NCBI RefSeq assembly: GCF_944387245.1
Contig: NZ_CALXEE010000022.1
Coordinates: forward strand, 1-32,126
Length of the DNA stretch: 32,126 nt
Direction: 5' to 3'
From: an uncultured Intestinimonas sp.
Lineage (GTDB): Bacteria; Bacillota; Clostridia; Oscillospirales; Oscillospiraceae
Below are positions 24,473 through 32,126 of this stretch, piece by piece. Within the stretch, counting starts at the first letter, position 1. Each line of letters starts with the position of its first letter. The position numbers were made by a program, and so were the translations under genes. The notes beneath the pieces are model-generated. The model made no database searches. It saw only the letters and a list, made by a program, of their open reading frames with translations, and had not been told where the DNA came from.

Positions 24473-25018
24473 TCAGGCCTTTTCGTAGACAGCCGGCTTG
24501 AGGATCCCGATATAGGGCAGGTTGCGGTACTTCTCCGCGTAGTCCAGGCCGTAGCCCACCACAAAGAGGTCGTCCACGGCAAAGCCGGTGTAGTCGGCGG
24601 TGACGGGCTTGGTGCGGCGGGAAGGCTTATCCAGCAGAGTGCACAGCCGGACGGAGGCCGGGTGCCGGGCCTGGAGGAGCTGGAACAGATAGGAGAGGGT
24701 ATTGCCGCTGTCCAGGATGTCCTCCACCACGATGATGTCCCGGCCCTCGATGCTCTCGGAGAGGTCCTTGGTGATCTTCACCTGGCCGGAGGAGGTGGTG
24801 CCGCTGCCGTAGGAGGAGACGGCCATGAAGTCCACGGTGCAGGGGAGGGTGATGGACCGGACCAGATCGGCCATGAAGATGAACGAGCCCCGGAGCACGC
24901 TGATGAGCATGGGCTCCTTTCCGGCGTAGTCCTTGTCGATCTGGGCGGCGATCTCGGCCACCCGGTCCTTCAGTTCCTGTTCGGTAAACAAGACCCGTTC
25001 GATGTCCTGTTCCAGCAT
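24473..25018 (-). CDS. hpt: Hypoxanthine phosphoribosyltransferase
   Basis: A 181-aa cytoplasmic purine-salvage enzyme that converts hypoxanthine or guanine with PRPP into IMP or GMP. The PRPP-binding motif VVEDILDSGNT (97-107), the VLRGSFIF loop (41-48) and the base-binding VGYGLDYAEKYRNLPYIG near the C-terminus are present. Length is standard. AAGGAAGGA lies before the ATG. It starts 4 bases after the tilS stop and leads into ftsH, consistent with one transcript. Confidence 0.96.
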   Translation of the reverse strand: MLEQDIERVLFTEQELKDRVAEIAAQIDKDYAGKEPMLISVLRGSFIFMADLVRSITLPCTVDFMAVSSYGSGTTSSGQVKITKDLSESIEGRDIIVVEDILDSGNTLSYLFQLLQARHPASVRLCTLLDKPSRRTKPVTADYTGFAVDDLFVVGYGLDYAEKYRNLPYIGILKPAVYEKA

Positions 25019-25022
25019 AAGC

Positions 25023-26444
25023 TCAAATCCTTCCTTCTTTTGAATGAGTCCCCGGAGTCGGGGCGGTTTTACACTGGGTCGCTGGGGCGAGGGGTACCGC
25101 CCGGAGTTCCAGGGCGGGTGCGCCGGGGGCGGCCAGGCGGGGGGCGTCGGGGCCGAAGCCCCCCAGCCACACCGGACCTCTCCGGTCGGCCACCACGGGG
25201 AGCCGTTCCCGGTCCTGCCGTGGCACCTTGGCGTCGATGAGGAGCTTCTTTACGCTCTTGTGGGGCCGGCCAGGCAGGGTGATGCCGTCCCCCGTCTCCC
25301 TGGGCCGGACGGTGAGGGGGCCGTCCAGGGCGGCGGGGTCCAGATAGCACACAAAGGGGTTTTGGGGCGGCTCCGGCGGAGCTTCGGCGGGGCGGCAGAC
25401 CAGCTTCCAGCCCAGTTCGGGCAGGGCGGTCTCGCCGGGGACGTTCAGGGGGACCGGCGTCCAGCCGTCCCCCTCCGCCGTGGGCTCCAGCACCAGCAGG
25501 CCGTAGGCCCGCCGGGCGGTGATGCCGTGGGGCAGGTCCACCGAGCCGGAGGGGTGATCGCTCCGGGCCAGGTCCACCACGCTCAGCAGGTGGGCGGAGC
25601 GGTACTGGTGCTCTCCCAGCCGCCCCAGCAGGGCGGCCGCCGCACGGACGGCGATGGGGTCGGGGCTGCGGCCGATGGCGTCGGCGGGGAGGACCAGGCC
25701 GCCGGTGACGGTGGGTTCAGCCCCCCGGACGGCGGCCATAGCCTGGGCGGTGAGGTAGTCGTTGTCGGCGCGGAAGTAGCCCACCGTGTCCGAGAGCCGG
25801 GAAATGAGGGCCGGATTGAGCTCCTCCAGCAGGGGAATGACCTGGTGGCGGAGCCGGTTCCGGGCATAGGCGGTGTCGGCGTTGGTGCTGTCCTCCACGT
25901 GGGGGAGTTGATGCTCCTTCAGGTAGGACAGGATCTCAGCCCGGGTGGTGGTGAGAAAGGGCCGGATCAACTTCCCCCGCCGGGGGCGGATGCCGGTGAG
26001 GCCCTGGAGGCCGCTGCCCCGGATGAGGTGGAGGAGCATGGTCTCCACGTTGTCATTGGCGTTGTGGGCGGTGGCGATGAGGTCGGCCCCCACCTTTTCC
26101 GCCGTCTCTTCCAGAAAGTCATAGCGCAGGGCCCGGGCGGTCTCCTCGATGCCGGTCCCACGGCGGGCGGCCTCCCCGGAGACGTCGCCGGTACCCACCA
26201 CGCAGGGCACTTTCCACTCCTTGCACAGCTTTTCCACAAAGGCGGCGTCCCGGTGGGACTCCGCCCCCCGGAGCCGGTGGTCGAAGTGGGCGGCGGTGAG
26301 GGTAAAGCCGTCCTCCGTCGCTCGGCCTTTGAGCCAGTGGAGGAGGCACACCGAGTCGGCGCCACCGGAGACGGCGCAGAGGATATGGCTCCCCGGGGTG
26401 AGCATGGCGTATTCTTTTGTGAGGGCCTGGGCCTCGTTCAGCAT
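25023..26444 (-). CDS. tilS: tRNA(Ile)-lysidine synthase
   Basis: A 473-aa enzyme that attaches lysine to the wobble cytidine of the tRNA-Ile reading AUA. The ATP PP-loop SGGADS (26-31) is near the N-terminus, and the N-type PP-loop domain continues to about 215. A central TilS domain and a C-terminal tRNA-binding region with RPRETGDGITLPG, KSVKKLLIDAKVPRQDRERLPVV and a Trp-containing end follow. ATG 26444 has AGGAG just upstream; the frame is open farther left but overlaps dnaB without coding character. It lies 2 bases after dnaB. This position between dnaB and hpt fits the operon. Confidence 0.95.
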   Translation of the reverse strand: MLNEAQALTKEYAMLTPGSHILCAVSGGADSVCLLHWLKGRATEDGFTLTAAHFDHRLRGAESHRDAAFVEKLCKEWKVPCVVGTGDVSGEAARRGTGIEETARALRYDFLEETAEKVGADLIATAHNANDNVETMLLHLIRGSGLQGLTGIRPRRGKLIRPFLTTTRAEILSYLKEHQLPHVEDSTNADTAYARNRLRHQVIPLLEELNPALISRLSDTVGYFRADNDYLTAQAMAAVRGAEPTVTGGLVLPADAIGRSPDPIAVRAAAALLGRLGEHQYRSAHLLSVVDLARSDHPSGSVDLPHGITARRAYGLLVLEPTAEGDGWTPVPLNVPGETALPELGWKLVCRPAEAPPEPPQNPFVCYLDPAALDGPLTVRPRETGDGITLPGRPHKSVKKLLIDAKVPRQDRERLPVVADRRGPVWLGGFGPDAPRLAAPGAPALELRAVPLAPATQCKTAPTPGTHSKEGRI

Positions 26445-26446
26445 GG

Positions 26447-27796
26447 TCAGTACTCCTGATGGGTCCGGTCGATGGAGGAGAAGGTGGTGTATTCGGGCAG
26501 CCACTGGAGCTCCACCTTCCGGGTCTCGCCGTGGCGGTTCTTGGCGATGATGCACTCGGCCAGGTTGCGGCTTTCGCTGTCCTCATTATAATAGTCGTCC
26601 CGGTAGAGGAACATGACGATGTCGGCGTCCTGCTCGATGGCGCCCGACTCACGCAGGTCGGAGAGCATGGGCCGCTTGTCCTGGCGGCTCTCGGGTCCGC
26701 GGGAGAGCTGGGAGAGACAGACCACCGGCACGTTGAGCTCCTTGGCCATGATCTTCAGGGCCCGGGAGATGTCGGAGACCACCTGCTGGCGGTTCTCGCC
26801 GGCGTACTTCTGCTTGCCCCCCGCCGACTGCATGAGCTGGAGGTAGTCGATGACCACCAGCCCCAGGTCCTCCACCCGGCGGCACTTGGCGTTCATGTCG
26901 GCCACCGAAAGGGAGGGGTTGTCGTCGATGAGGATCTTGGACCGGCCCAGAGCGGCGGCGGCCAGGGCCACCTTGTCCCAGTCCTCGTCGGTGAGGCGGC
27001 CGGTGACCAGCTTTTTGTTGTCCACAAAGGCCTCGTTGGAGATGAGGCGCATGGCCAGCTGCTCCCGGCTCATTTCCAAAGAGAAAAAGACGGCCGTCTT
27101 GCCCGAGAACTTGCCCACCTGGAGGAGGACGTTGAGGGCGAAGGAGGTCTTGCCCATGCCGGGCCGGGCGGCCAGGAGGATGAGGTCGGAGTTGTTGAGG
27201 CCGGAGATGGCGCTGTCCACGTCGGGCAGGCCGGTGGACAGGCCCGGCACGGCGGAGTCGGACTTGGAGAGCTCCTCCAGCCGGTCCAGCACGTCCAGCA
27301 CCACGGAGGAGAGGGGGGTGAGCCCCTGGCTGGAGCGGCCCTGGCGGATAGAATAGATCCGCTGCTCGGCGGCGTCCAGCACCTCCTGTCCGGCGGCGGT
27401 GCCCTCCTGGACCATGGCGGTCAGGTCCCCCGCCGTCTCGGCGATGCGCCGGAGGAGGGACTTGTCCTTGACGATGTCCATATACTCCGCCACGTTGGCG
27501 GCGGTGGGGGTGACCTCCATGAGCTGGAGGATGTAGCCCCGGGAGGTGTTCTCATCAAAGACGCCGTTCAGGCGCATCTTGTCCAGCACCGTCACCGGGT
27601 CCACCGTCTCGGAGAGGGAGAACATGGAGTAGATGGTCTCGTAGATATCCCGGTTCTGCTTGAGGTAGAAGTCCTCGGCCCGCAGCTTTTCGATGACGGC
27701 GGGGATGCACCGGGCGTCGATGAGCATGGAGCCCAGTACCGCCTGCTCGGCCTCCACCGAGTGGGGCATCTGCCGGGTCAGCAGCTCTTCATCCAT
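26447..27796 (-). CDS. dnaB: Replicative DNA helicase DnaB
   Basis: A 449-aa hexameric replicative helicase. The N-terminal primase-interaction domain is at about 5-105 and begins with QMPHSVEAEQAVLGSML. A linker helix precedes the RecA-like ATPase with Walker A ARPGMGKTSF, the LVVIDYLQLM Walker B, and the later LSQLSRGPESRQDKRPMLSDLRESGAIEQDAD motifs. GAGGAGGGACAAC sits just before ATG 27796. The rplI-dnaB order is a conserved Firmicutes pair; here it continues without promoter into tilS. Confidence 0.97.
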   Translation of the reverse strand: MDEELLTRQMPHSVEAEQAVLGSMLIDARCIPAVIEKLRAEDFYLKQNRDIYETIYSMFSLSETVDPVTVLDKMRLNGVFDENTSRGYILQLMEVTPTAANVAEYMDIVKDKSLLRRIAETAGDLTAMVQEGTAAGQEVLDAAEQRIYSIRQGRSSQGLTPLSSVVLDVLDRLEELSKSDSAVPGLSTGLPDVDSAISGLNNSDLILLAARPGMGKTSFALNVLLQVGKFSGKTAVFFSLEMSREQLAMRLISNEAFVDNKKLVTGRLTDEDWDKVALAAAALGRSKILIDDNPSLSVADMNAKCRRVEDLGLVVIDYLQLMQSAGGKQKYAGENRQQVVSDISRALKIMAKELNVPVVCLSQLSRGPESRQDKRPMLSDLRESGAIEQDADIVMFLYRDDYYNEDSESRNLAECIIAKNRHGETRKVELQWLPEYTTFSSIDRTHQEY

Positions 27797-27832
27797 GTTG
27801 TCCCTCCTCTCCGGTCTCTGCTTTCAAAGGGA

Positions 27833-28282
27833 TTACTGCTCCTCGGCCACCGTCACGGTGAGGGTGCCGGTAATCTCATAGCCCAGCTTGCACTTGAGCT
27901 GGTAGGTGCCGAAGGCCTTGATGGGCTCGTCCTGGACGATCTTGGTCTTGGCGATGTCCAGGCCGAACTGCTCCTTCAGGGCGTCGGAGATCTCCTTGCT
28001 GGTGACGGCGCCGAAGAGGCGGCCGCCGGAGCCCGCCTTGGCGGTGAGCTTCACCACGACGTCCTTGAGCTTCTCGGCCACGGCCTGGGCCTCCGCCTTC
28101 TCGGCGGCCTCCTGGGCCTTCTTGGCCTTCTCCTGCTGCTTCATGGTGTTCAGGTTCTCGGCGGTGGCCAGCACGGCCAGCTTCCGGGGGAGGAGGAAGT
28201 TGCGGGCGTAGCCGTCGCTGGCATCGATGAGCTGGCCCTTCTTGCCCTGGCCCTTCACGTCCTGCTGCAAAATCACTTTCAT
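27833..28282 (-). CDS. rplI: 50S ribosomal protein bL9
   Basis: A 149-aa large-subunit ribosomal protein. The N-terminal rRNA-binding domain (MKVILQQDVKGQGKKGQLIDASDGYARNFLLP in outline, 1-50) is nearly canonical. A long charged connecting helix and the C-terminal domain follow. I chose ATG 28282 because the family begins MKVIL; an in-frame ATG at 28288 adds two residues and has a shorter gap to AAAGG. It is the second gene of the gdpP operon; a duplicated gdpP 3' end and a spacer lie between it and gdpP. Confidence 0.95.
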   Translation of the reverse strand: MKVILQQDVKGQGKKGQLIDASDGYARNFLLPRKLAVLATAENLNTMKQQEKAKKAQEAAEKAEAQAVAEKLKDVVVKLTAKAGSGGRLFGAVTSKEISDALKEQFGLDIAKTKIVQDEPIKAFGTYQLKCKLGYEITGTLTVTVAEEQ

Positions 28283-28335
28283 GGTCATTCATCCTTTCAG
28301 GGTGTTGATTTTCAAATTATTTGGGGTGGCTCTGT

Positions 28336-28436
28336 GGTCAGTCCTCCTCAAAGTACTGGTCAATGGCCCGGAGGAGCTGCCGGAGCACCGCGTTCACGTC
28401 CGGGTTCGGCACCTGGGCGCCGGCGGTGGCGGCGTT
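28336..28436 (-). repeat. Second copy of the gdpP 3' end (101 bp)
   Basis: Bases 28336-28436 match 28557-28657 at 99 of 101 positions and encode the last 33 codons or so of gdpP again, including the stop. In the gdpP frame a TGA precedes the copy, so it is not translated as an extension. Confidence 0.95.
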
Positions 28437-28556
28437 TCACCCCCAGGCGGCAAGCCGCCCGGGGACCCCGGGACTGCACATCCTCGAGCGGAATGAATCC
28501 GCCCTGCGGAAATTCTCCGCTGCGCTCCGAATTTTGCGGCAGCAACGCCGCCCGCC
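28437..28556. other. Structured non-coding spacer between the two gdpP 3' ends
   Basis: A 120-base GC-rich segment. It contains GGCGG-CAAG-CCGCC (28446-28459 region), the palindrome CCCGGGG-A-CCCCGGG (28458-28472) and GCGGA-ATGAA-TCCGC (28488-28502). Bases 28459-28509 align with 56-108 of the asnS spacer. It begins two bases after the gdpP stop codon. No gene is present. Confidence 0.7.
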
Positions 28557-28558
28557 GG

Positions 28559-30559
28559 TCAGTCCTCCTCAAAGTACTGGTCGATGGCCCGGAGGAGCTG
28601 CTGGAGCACCGCGTTCACGTCCGGGTTCGGCACCTGGGCGCCGGCGGTGGCGGCGTTGCCGCCGCCGCCCAGCTTCTCCAGCACCACCTGGACGTTGGTG
28701 TTGCCCATGCTGCGGGCGGAGATGATGGTCCGCTCCCCGTCGGCGTCGGGGAAAAGGACGAAGGAGGCGTCGATGCCGCTGATGTTCAGCAGCTCGTCGG
28801 CGGCCTGGGCCGCCGTCACCCGGCCCACCGTGTGGTCCACCGCCGTGACGGCGATGTCCCCGTGGTACATCCGGGCGTTGCGGATGATGTCGTAGCGGGA
28901 GATGACCCCCGCCAGGTCGTTCTGGAAGAGCTTCTTCACGTCGCCGGTGTCAGCGCCGGAGCGGCGGAGGAAGGCCGCCGCCTCAAAGGTGCGGGTGCCG
29001 GTGCGCATGGTAAAGTTCTTGGTGTCCAGCACGATGCCGGCCAGCACCGCCTCGGCCTCGATCTTGAGGAGGTCGGTGGGCTCCAGGATGTACTGGAGCA
29101 GCTCGGTGACCAGCTCGCTGGCCGAGGATGCGTAGGGCTCGTGGAAGTTGAGGGCGGCGTTGGAGATATAGGAGGCCGCCCGGCGGTGGTGGTCGATGAC
29201 GGCCACCCGGGTGCAGCACTCCAGCAGGTCCTGGCTCATGACCTGCTCGGGGCGGTTGGTGTCCACCACCACCAGCAATGTCCGGGGGTCGGCCAGGACG
29301 ATGGCGTCCTGGGGGGAGAGGAAGGCCTCCTTGTACTCCGGCACCTGGGAGAGCTTCTCCGCCATGTCGGCGGCGGGGTTGGCGCCCCCCTCCTTGATGA
29401 TGCGGACGGTGACCCCCTTCTTCCGGGCAATGGCGCACACGCCGGCACAGGCGCCGATGCAGTCCAGGTCGGGGAACTTGTGGCCCATGACAAAGACGTA
29501 GGAGGAGTCGGCGATGAGCTCGGCCAGGGCGTTGGCCATGACCCGGCTCTTGACCTTGGTGCGCTTTTCCATCTCCTTGTTCCGGCCGCCGTAGAACTCG
29601 AAGTTGAACTTGTTCTTCACCACCGCCTGGTCGCCGCCCCGGGACAGCGCCATCTCGATGGAGAGGGAGGCGTACTCGAAGAGCTCGTGGAAGCCGGGGG
29701 CGTCCTTGCCCACGCCGATGGACAGTGTGGCGGGCACCGCGCCGGCGGCGGGGATGTCGTGGATGGCGTCCAGCACGTCGAACTTGGTCTCCTGGAAGTG
29801 CTTGAGATAGCGCTCCTCGAAGAGAAAGAGGTAGCGGTCCCGGTCGTAGCGGAGGAAGAGTCCGCCGGTGGGGTGGACCCAGGCCGAGAGCCGCTTGTCG
29901 ATCTCGCTGCGCAGGGCGGCACGGGCGGCCTCGTCGGTGTTCTTCATGGCATCCTCGTAGTTGTCCAGCAGCAGGATGGCCACCACGGGCTGGGAGGCGA
30001 AGAACTCCTCCTTCACCTGGGCGTACTCGGTGATCTCCACCCAGTAGGTGGTGGCCAGCATGGCCGTCCGGCTGCGCTTCTCCTCGGAGCGGACCAGGGA
30101 GCCGTAGACCAAAAACCGCCGGTCGTCCAGCACCACCTCGCCGGGACAGACGCTCTTGCCCTCCAGGAGCCACCGGGTATCGAAGCCGGGGACCAGGGCG
30201 GAGAGGCTGGTGTCGAAAAGGTGCTCCTTGCCGTCGGTGAGCTGGAGGAACCGCTCGTTGGACCAGATGATCTCGTCGGTGTCCGGGTGGAAGATGACCA
30301 TGGGCAGGGGGGAGTTGATCATGGTGTCCCGGGTGGCCACGTCCATGTTGGCGGTGACCGACTCGATATAGCGGAGCATTTCCCGCTTGCGGATGCTGTT
30401 GCTGCGCCGGAGGTAGAGGTAGAGGATAATCACCACCACCCCCTCGATGACCGCCAGGGGGACGGAGAATAAGGCGGAGGCCAGGGCAAAGAGGACCAGG
30501 CAGGCCAGGTAGAGGCCCAGACTGGGCTCCAGCAGCCGGGACAGCTTGTTGTTCTTCAA
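28559..30559 (-). CDS. gdpP: Cyclic-di-AMP phosphodiesterase GdpP
   Basis: A 666-aa membrane protein that hydrolyses c-di-AMP to pApA. Two transmembrane helices (about 13-50) are followed by a PAS-like domain (about 75-170). A degenerate GGDEF domain (about 190-325) shows SRGGDQ (306-311) instead of GGDEF, as usual in this family. The DHH domain has GHKFPDLD (359-366), VVDTNRP (431-437) and DHH (456-458). A DHHA1 domain with GGGGNAATAGA ends the protein. Start TTG 30559 follows AAGGAGG at 7 bases; the open frame upstream covers the leader RNA. It heads the operon gdpP-rplI-dnaB-tilS-hpt-ftsH. The 3' end is duplicated downstream. Confidence 0.95.
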   Translation of the reverse strand: MKNNKLSRLLEPSLGLYLACLVLFALASALFSVPLAVIEGVVVIILYLYLRRSNSIRKREMLRYIESVTANMDVATRDTMINSPLPMVIFHPDTDEIIWSNERFLQLTDGKEHLFDTSLSALVPGFDTRWLLEGKSVCPGEVVLDDRRFLVYGSLVRSEEKRSRTAMLATTYWVEITEYAQVKEEFFASQPVVAILLLDNYEDAMKNTDEAARAALRSEIDKRLSAWVHPTGGLFLRYDRDRYLFLFEERYLKHFQETKFDVLDAIHDIPAAGAVPATLSIGVGKDAPGFHELFEYASLSIEMALSRGGDQAVVKNKFNFEFYGGRNKEMEKRTKVKSRVMANALAELIADSSYVFVMGHKFPDLDCIGACAGVCAIARKKGVTVRIIKEGGANPAADMAEKLSQVPEYKEAFLSPQDAIVLADPRTLLVVVDTNRPEQVMSQDLLECCTRVAVIDHHRRAASYISNAALNFHEPYASSASELVTELLQYILEPTDLLKIEAEAVLAGIVLDTKNFTMRTGTRTFEAAAFLRRSGADTGDVKKLFQNDLAGVISRYDIIRNARMYHGDIAVTAVDHTVGRVTAAQAADELLNISGIDASFVLFPDADGERTIISARSMGNTNVQVVLEKLGGGGNAATAGAQVPNPDVNAVLQQLLRAIDQYFEED

Positions 30560-30595
30560 AGGCACACCTCCTTGCACGGACACGAAAGTACAGAA

Positions 30596-30639
30596 GGCGC
30601 AAGACCTCCTGGGCCACTTCCGCCCAAAGGCCTTGCGCC
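30596..30639 (-). other. Leader hairpin in the gdpP 5' untranslated region
   Basis: GGCGCAAGACCT (30596-30607) pairs with AGGCCTTGCGCC (30628-30639), with an inner TGGGC/GCCCA stem. It lies in a roughly 135-base untranslated leader. I do not recognise a known riboswitch; a regulatory role is inferred from position. Confidence 0.45.
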
Positions 30640-30703
30640 CACAGCGCAGGCAGGCCCCGCAAGCCACTTCCCGCATCGCGTCCGGTTTCGTTCCGTGCCA
30701 AAC

Positions 30704-30732
30704 ATTATAGCAGATGGGACCGTGGATTACAA
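30704..30732 (-). promoter_or_regulatory. Promoter of the gdpP-ftsH operon
   Basis: Minus strand TTGTAA (30727-30732), 17 bases, perfect TATAAT (30704-30709). It lies about 145 bases before the gdpP TTG start. Confidence 0.8.
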
Positions 30733-30839
30733 GCACGGCGGCACAGGCTTTGTCCCTCTTTCCCGCAGTTTTTCCACACCCGGTGGAAGGATGACGGCAT
30801 CCGGGGGAAAAATTCCGGGGATTTCCGTCAGATTCTCTA

Positions 30840-30868
30840 TTGCTTTAAAGTAGTAACACTGCTATAAT
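30840..30868 (+). promoter_or_regulatory. Promoter of ilvE
   Basis: TTGCTT (30840-30845), 17 bases, perfect TATAAT (30863-30868), about 80 bases before the ilvE ATG. Confidence 0.75.
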
Positions 30869-30898
30869 CATCCTAATATCGGTCCCGGCGAGACTGGC

Positions 30899-30930
30899 GG
30901 GCCTCCGTCCGCCTCCTCGAGGCCCACTGC
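30899..30930 (+). promoter_or_regulatory. Leader hairpin before ilvE
   Basis: GGGCCTC (30899-30905) pairs with GAGGCCC (30919-30925), followed shortly by ATTTTT and then the AGGAGG ribosome site. It may act as a small attenuator or as a stability hairpin. No T-box motif is visible. Confidence 0.35.
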
Positions 30931-30950
30931 ATTTTTAGGAGGCATCCACC

Positions 30951-32015
30951 ATGGAGGAGATCAAGATCCAGCGCACCGATCATCCCGCGGCCAAGCCCGA
31001 CGCCCACGGCCTGGGCTTCGGCAAGGTTTTTTCCGACCACATGTTCCTGCTCAACTATGACAAGGGCCAGGGCTGGCACGACCCCCGGGTCGTACCTTAC
31101 GGTCCCTTTACGCTGGCTCCCTCCGCCATGGTGTTCCACTATGCCCAGGAAGTCTTCGAGGGCCTGAAGGCCTACCGTACCGCCGACGGCACCGTCCAGC
31201 TCTTCCGCCCCATCGACAACGCCCGGCGCCTGAAGGACTCCTGCGAGCGCCTGTGCATCCCCCCCATCCCCGAGGAGGACTTCGTGGAGGCCGTGAAGAC
31301 CCTGGTGAAGGTGGACATCGACTGGGTGCCTGACGTCCCCGGCACCAGCCTCTACATCCGCCCCTTCATCATCGCCACCGACGCCAGCCTGGGCGTCCAC
31401 GCCTCTCACAGCTATATCTTCTGCATCATCACCGGCCCCGTGGGTGCCTACTACGCCGCCGGCATCAACCCGGTGAAGATCTACGTGGAGTCCGACGACG
31501 TCCGCGCCGTCAAGGGCGGCACCGGCTACACCAAGTGCGGCGGCAACTACGCCGCCTCCATCCGGGCCGGTGAGCGGGCCGAGGAGCAGGGCTATGCCCA
31601 GGTGCTGTGGCTGGACGGCGTCCACCGCAAGTACATCGAAGAAGTGGGCTCCATGAACGTCATGTTCAAGATCGACGGCAAGATCGTCACCCCCATGCTC
31701 ACCGGCTCCGTGCTGCCCGGCATCACCCGCCGCTCCTGCATCGAGCTGCTCAAGAGCTGGGGCTATGAGGTGGAGGAGCGGCTCATCACCGCCCAGGAGC
31801 TCTTCGACGCCGCCAAGGCCGGCAAGCTGGACGAGGCCTGGGGCACCGGCACCGCCGCCGTGGTCTCCCCCATCGGCGAGATGGGCTGGGAGGACCAGCA
31901 CGTGGTGGTCAACGGCGGCCAGATCGGCCCCGTCACCCAGAAGCTTTACGACACCCTCACCGGTATCCAGTGGGGCACTCAGCCCGACCCCTACGGCTGG
32001 GTGGTCAAGCTCTAA
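30951..32015 (+). CDS. ilvE: Branched-chain amino acid aminotransferase
   Basis: A 354-aa cytoplasmic PLP enzyme, fold type IV (class IV aminotransferase). It transfers amino groups between Leu, Ile or Val and 2-oxoglutarate. The catalytic Lys195 lies in GGTGYTKCGGNYAAS. Family segments FHYAQEVFEGLKAYR, LFRPIDNARRLKDSC, YIRPFIIATD, YIEEVGSMNVMF and LTGSVLPGITRRS are all visible. Length fits the long (about 355-aa) BCAT form. AGGAGG lies 9 bases before ATG 30951. It is monocistronic: its own promoter and a hairpin after the stop. Confidence 0.96.
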   Translation: MEEIKIQRTDHPAAKPDAHGLGFGKVFSDHMFLLNYDKGQGWHDPRVVPYGPFTLAPSAMVFHYAQEVFEGLKAYRTADGTVQLFRPIDNARRLKDSCERLCIPPIPEEDFVEAVKTLVKVDIDWVPDVPGTSLYIRPFIIATDASLGVHASHSYIFCIITGPVGAYYAAGINPVKIYVESDDVRAVKGGTGYTKCGGNYAASIRAGERAEEQGYAQVLWLDGVHRKYIEEVGSMNVMFKIDGKIVTPMLTGSVLPGITRRSCIELLKSWGYEVEERLITAQELFDAAKAGKLDEAWGTGTAAVVSPIGEMGWEDQHVVVNGGQIGPVTQKLYDTLTGIQWGTQPDPYGWVVKL

Positions 32016-32028
32016 TCGACGCCAAAAA

Positions 32029-32053
32029 GGCCGCGGACCTCAGGTCCGCGGCC
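32029..32053 (+). terminator. Hairpin after ilvE
   Basis: GGCCGCGGACC-TCA-GGTCCGCGGCC, a perfect 11-bp stem directly behind the stop, without a U-run but followed at once by the dispersed repeat. Confidence 0.7.
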
Positions 32054-32056
32054 TCA

Positions 32057-32101
32057 GCTTGTCGAAAAAGTAGGAATGCCTCAGATTTTGTGCAAGAGCC
32101 T
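32057..32101 (-). repeat. 45-base dispersed intergenic repeat, copy 2 (inverted)
   Basis: The reverse complement matches 15375-15419 at 39 of 45 bases. As in copy 1, the GACAA end faces a gene-terminal hairpin. Confidence 0.75.
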
Positions 32102-32126
32102 CGCAGAGTTCTGTCGTCCGCAGACG

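Noticed and set aside
26459..30472. A 1337-codon plus-strand open frame
   Set aside because: It covers dnaB, rplI and gdpP on the opposite strand; the translation is repetitive and without domain signals, so it is a shadow caused by high GC at third positions.
30899..30950. T-box riboswitch before ilvE
   Set aside because: The leader is only about 75 bases, and no T-box sequence or specifier stem is visible.

Overview
The window looks like chromosomal DNA from a spore-forming, high-GC member of the Clostridia, probably Oscillospiraceae close to Flavonifractor, Lawsonibacter or Pseudoflavonifractor. This is inferred from Spo0A and SpoIVB, GerMN and TSCPD-type proteins, GC-rich Firmicutes-style genes with strong Shine-Dalgarno sites, and gene order. 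I ran no database search.

Layout. (1) 1-1624: asnS on the minus strand; its 3' end is duplicated at the left window edge around a hairpin-rich spacer. (2) About 1742-8300: a visibly lower-GC block with a FadR-type GntR regulator, a three-gene TRAP transporter, an unusual Fe-S serine-dehydratase-like enzyme and RidA. An 18/19-base direct repeat flanks it and a tRNA-Arg(CCG) lies just beyond, so it resembles an acquired catabolic module. (3) 8.6-13.1 kb: a DUF6512-like membrane protein, spoIVB, an unrecognised minus-strand gene and spo0A. (4) 13.1-15.4 kb: a frameshifted XRE regulator remnant, two small proteins (77 and 48 aa), a LysR regulator and a TSCPD protein. (5) 15.4-20.6 kb: a minus-strand D,D-carboxypeptidase divergent from comEA, then a PhoP/PhoR-like two-component pair and a double-GerMN lipoprotein. 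(6) 20.6-22.0 kb: metY. (7) 22.0-30.6 kb: a long minus-strand housekeeping operon gdpP-rplI-dnaB-tilS-hpt-ftsH-macrodomain, driven by a consensus-like promoter upstream of gdpP. (8) 30.8-32.0 kb: ilvE.

The most unusual signal is a pair of related insertions, downstream of asnS and of gdpP. At each site the 3' end of the gene is present twice (at least 34 bp at asnS, 101 bp at gdpP). The two copies bracket a structured spacer of about 120-200 bp, and the spacers share a core matching at about 41 of 50 aligned bases, in the same orientation relative to the gene and at nearly the same offset. This suggests a small non-coding element that targets, or captures, gene 3' ends. A second, separate 45-base repeat family sits beside terminators at 15375-15419 and 32057-32101.

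In the low-GC block the genes form a coherent pathway: the TRAP system imports an organic acid or amino-acid-like solute, the dehydratase homologue removes water and ammonia, RidA clears the reactive enamine/imine intermediate, and the GntR protein probably senses the substrate. Changes in motifs that are normally invariant in serine dehydratases suggest the substrate may not be serine.
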